Shown here: positions 63,076-63,371 of the stretch, in pieces
Numbering within the stretch: the first letter of the stretch is position 1
Layout of the letters: the number at the start of each line of letters is the position of its first letter
Assembly: GCA_025359125.1 (NCBI GenBank)
Contig: JANYHI010000062.1
Location: 1-63,371 of the forward strand
Direction: 5' to 3'
DNA length: 63,371 bases
Source: Cytophagales bacterium
GTDB lineage: Bacteria; Bacteroidota; Bacteroidia; Cytophagales; Cyclobacteriaceae
Notes under the pieces: model-generated
Seen by the model: only the letters and a program-made list of their open reading frames with translations
The model's database searches: none
What the model was told of the DNA's origin: nothing
Position numbers and translations under genes: made by a program

Positions 63076-63371
63076 AGGTTGAGATTGTTCTACTGCTTAC
63101 TTGTAATTGCTCTACTACGAGGTTGAGATTGTTCTTATGCTTACTTGTAATTACGCTACTGCTAGGTTGAGATTGTTCTTATGCTTACTTGTAATTGCTC
63201 TACTACGAGGTTGACATTGTTCTACTGCTTACTTGTAATTGCACTACTGCTAGGTTGGGATTGTTCTACTGCTTACTTGTAATTGCTCTACTACGAGGTT
63301 GACATTGTTCTACTGCTTACTTGTAATTACGCTACTGCTAGGTTGAGATTGTTCTTATGCTTACTTGTAAT
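63076..63371. repeat. 44-bp tandem repeat array, six full units plus a partial, running off the window
   Basis: Units begin at 63076, 63120, 63164, 63208, 63252, 63296 and 63340, exactly 44 bases apart. Each starts AGGTTG(A/G)(G/C)ATTGTTCT and contains GCTTACTTGTAATT. The last 10 or so bases alternate between GCTCTACTACG and (ACG/GCA)CTACTGCT, giving an 88-base higher-order unit. No frame stays open through it, and there are no unique spacers, so it is neither coding nor CRISPR. The rest of the 567-base gene-free tail (62805-63075) holds only the terminator and the hairpins noted. Confidence 0.92.

Noticed and set aside
63076-63371. CRISPR array
   Set aside because: The period is 44 bases with almost the whole unit conserved. 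There are no unique spacers, and no cas gene is in the window.

Overview
The window is a stretch of chromosome from a member of the Bacteroidota, most likely a free-living, gliding-type Cytophagales bacterium. The basis is a PorP/SprF protein beside a very long protein with a gliding-motility-type (type B) C-terminus, a giant protein with a type A type IX secretion (T9SS) C-terminus, a GSCFA protein, a NagB-PIG-L fusion, AT-rich DNA, few Shine-Dalgarno sequences, and several Bacteroidota -7 promoter elements of the form TAnnTTTG. No tRNA, rRNA, transposase, integrase or CRISPR array was found.

Layout. 1-6.9 kb: moeA, ffh, an NmrA-like oxidoreductase, a DUF2911 protein, and a RimB-like protease / RimK / AstE-AspA-like cluster. 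6.9-13.8 kb: PorP/SprF divergent from a 1737-residue PKD protein exported by T9SS, then a small secreted protein. 13.8-18.7 kb: Nudix, Sua5/TsaC, and a tight pfk / lone receiver / pgk run. 18.7-25.6 kb: a decayed VapBC toxin-antitoxin remnant, dnaX with a -1 shift at an A10 run, a lipoprotein, an ABCG-like exporter with unusual N-terminal domains, and a YdcF protein. 25.6-34.1 kb: exoIII and nagB on the minus strand, GSCFA and menE on plus, an XRE-S24 repressor with a small partner gene and candidate operators, menC, and queA preceded by a REP-like palindrome. 34.2-36.5 kb: a TPR/PD40/OmpA envelope protein on minus.

36.7-62.8 kb is the outstanding part: six same-strand genes closed by one strong terminator. 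They encode (1) a nucleotide-translocase-like membrane protein fused to HEAT repeats and a cyclic-nucleotide-binding-like domain, (2) a protein with TIR-like, DUF4062-like and third TIR-like segments, (3) a membrane-anchored nSTAND NTPase with coiled coil and WD40 propeller, (4) an outer-membrane barrel, (5) a repeat-propeller lipoprotein and (6) a 5249-residue T9SS-exported mosaic protein. Read together they look like a signalling chain from cell surface to cytoplasm, or a conflict system with a surface sensor. The grouping is seen; the function is inference.

The last 0.5 kb has no gene. It holds the terminator, several hairpins and a 44-bp tandem repeat with an 88-bp higher-order alternation that runs off the window edge.
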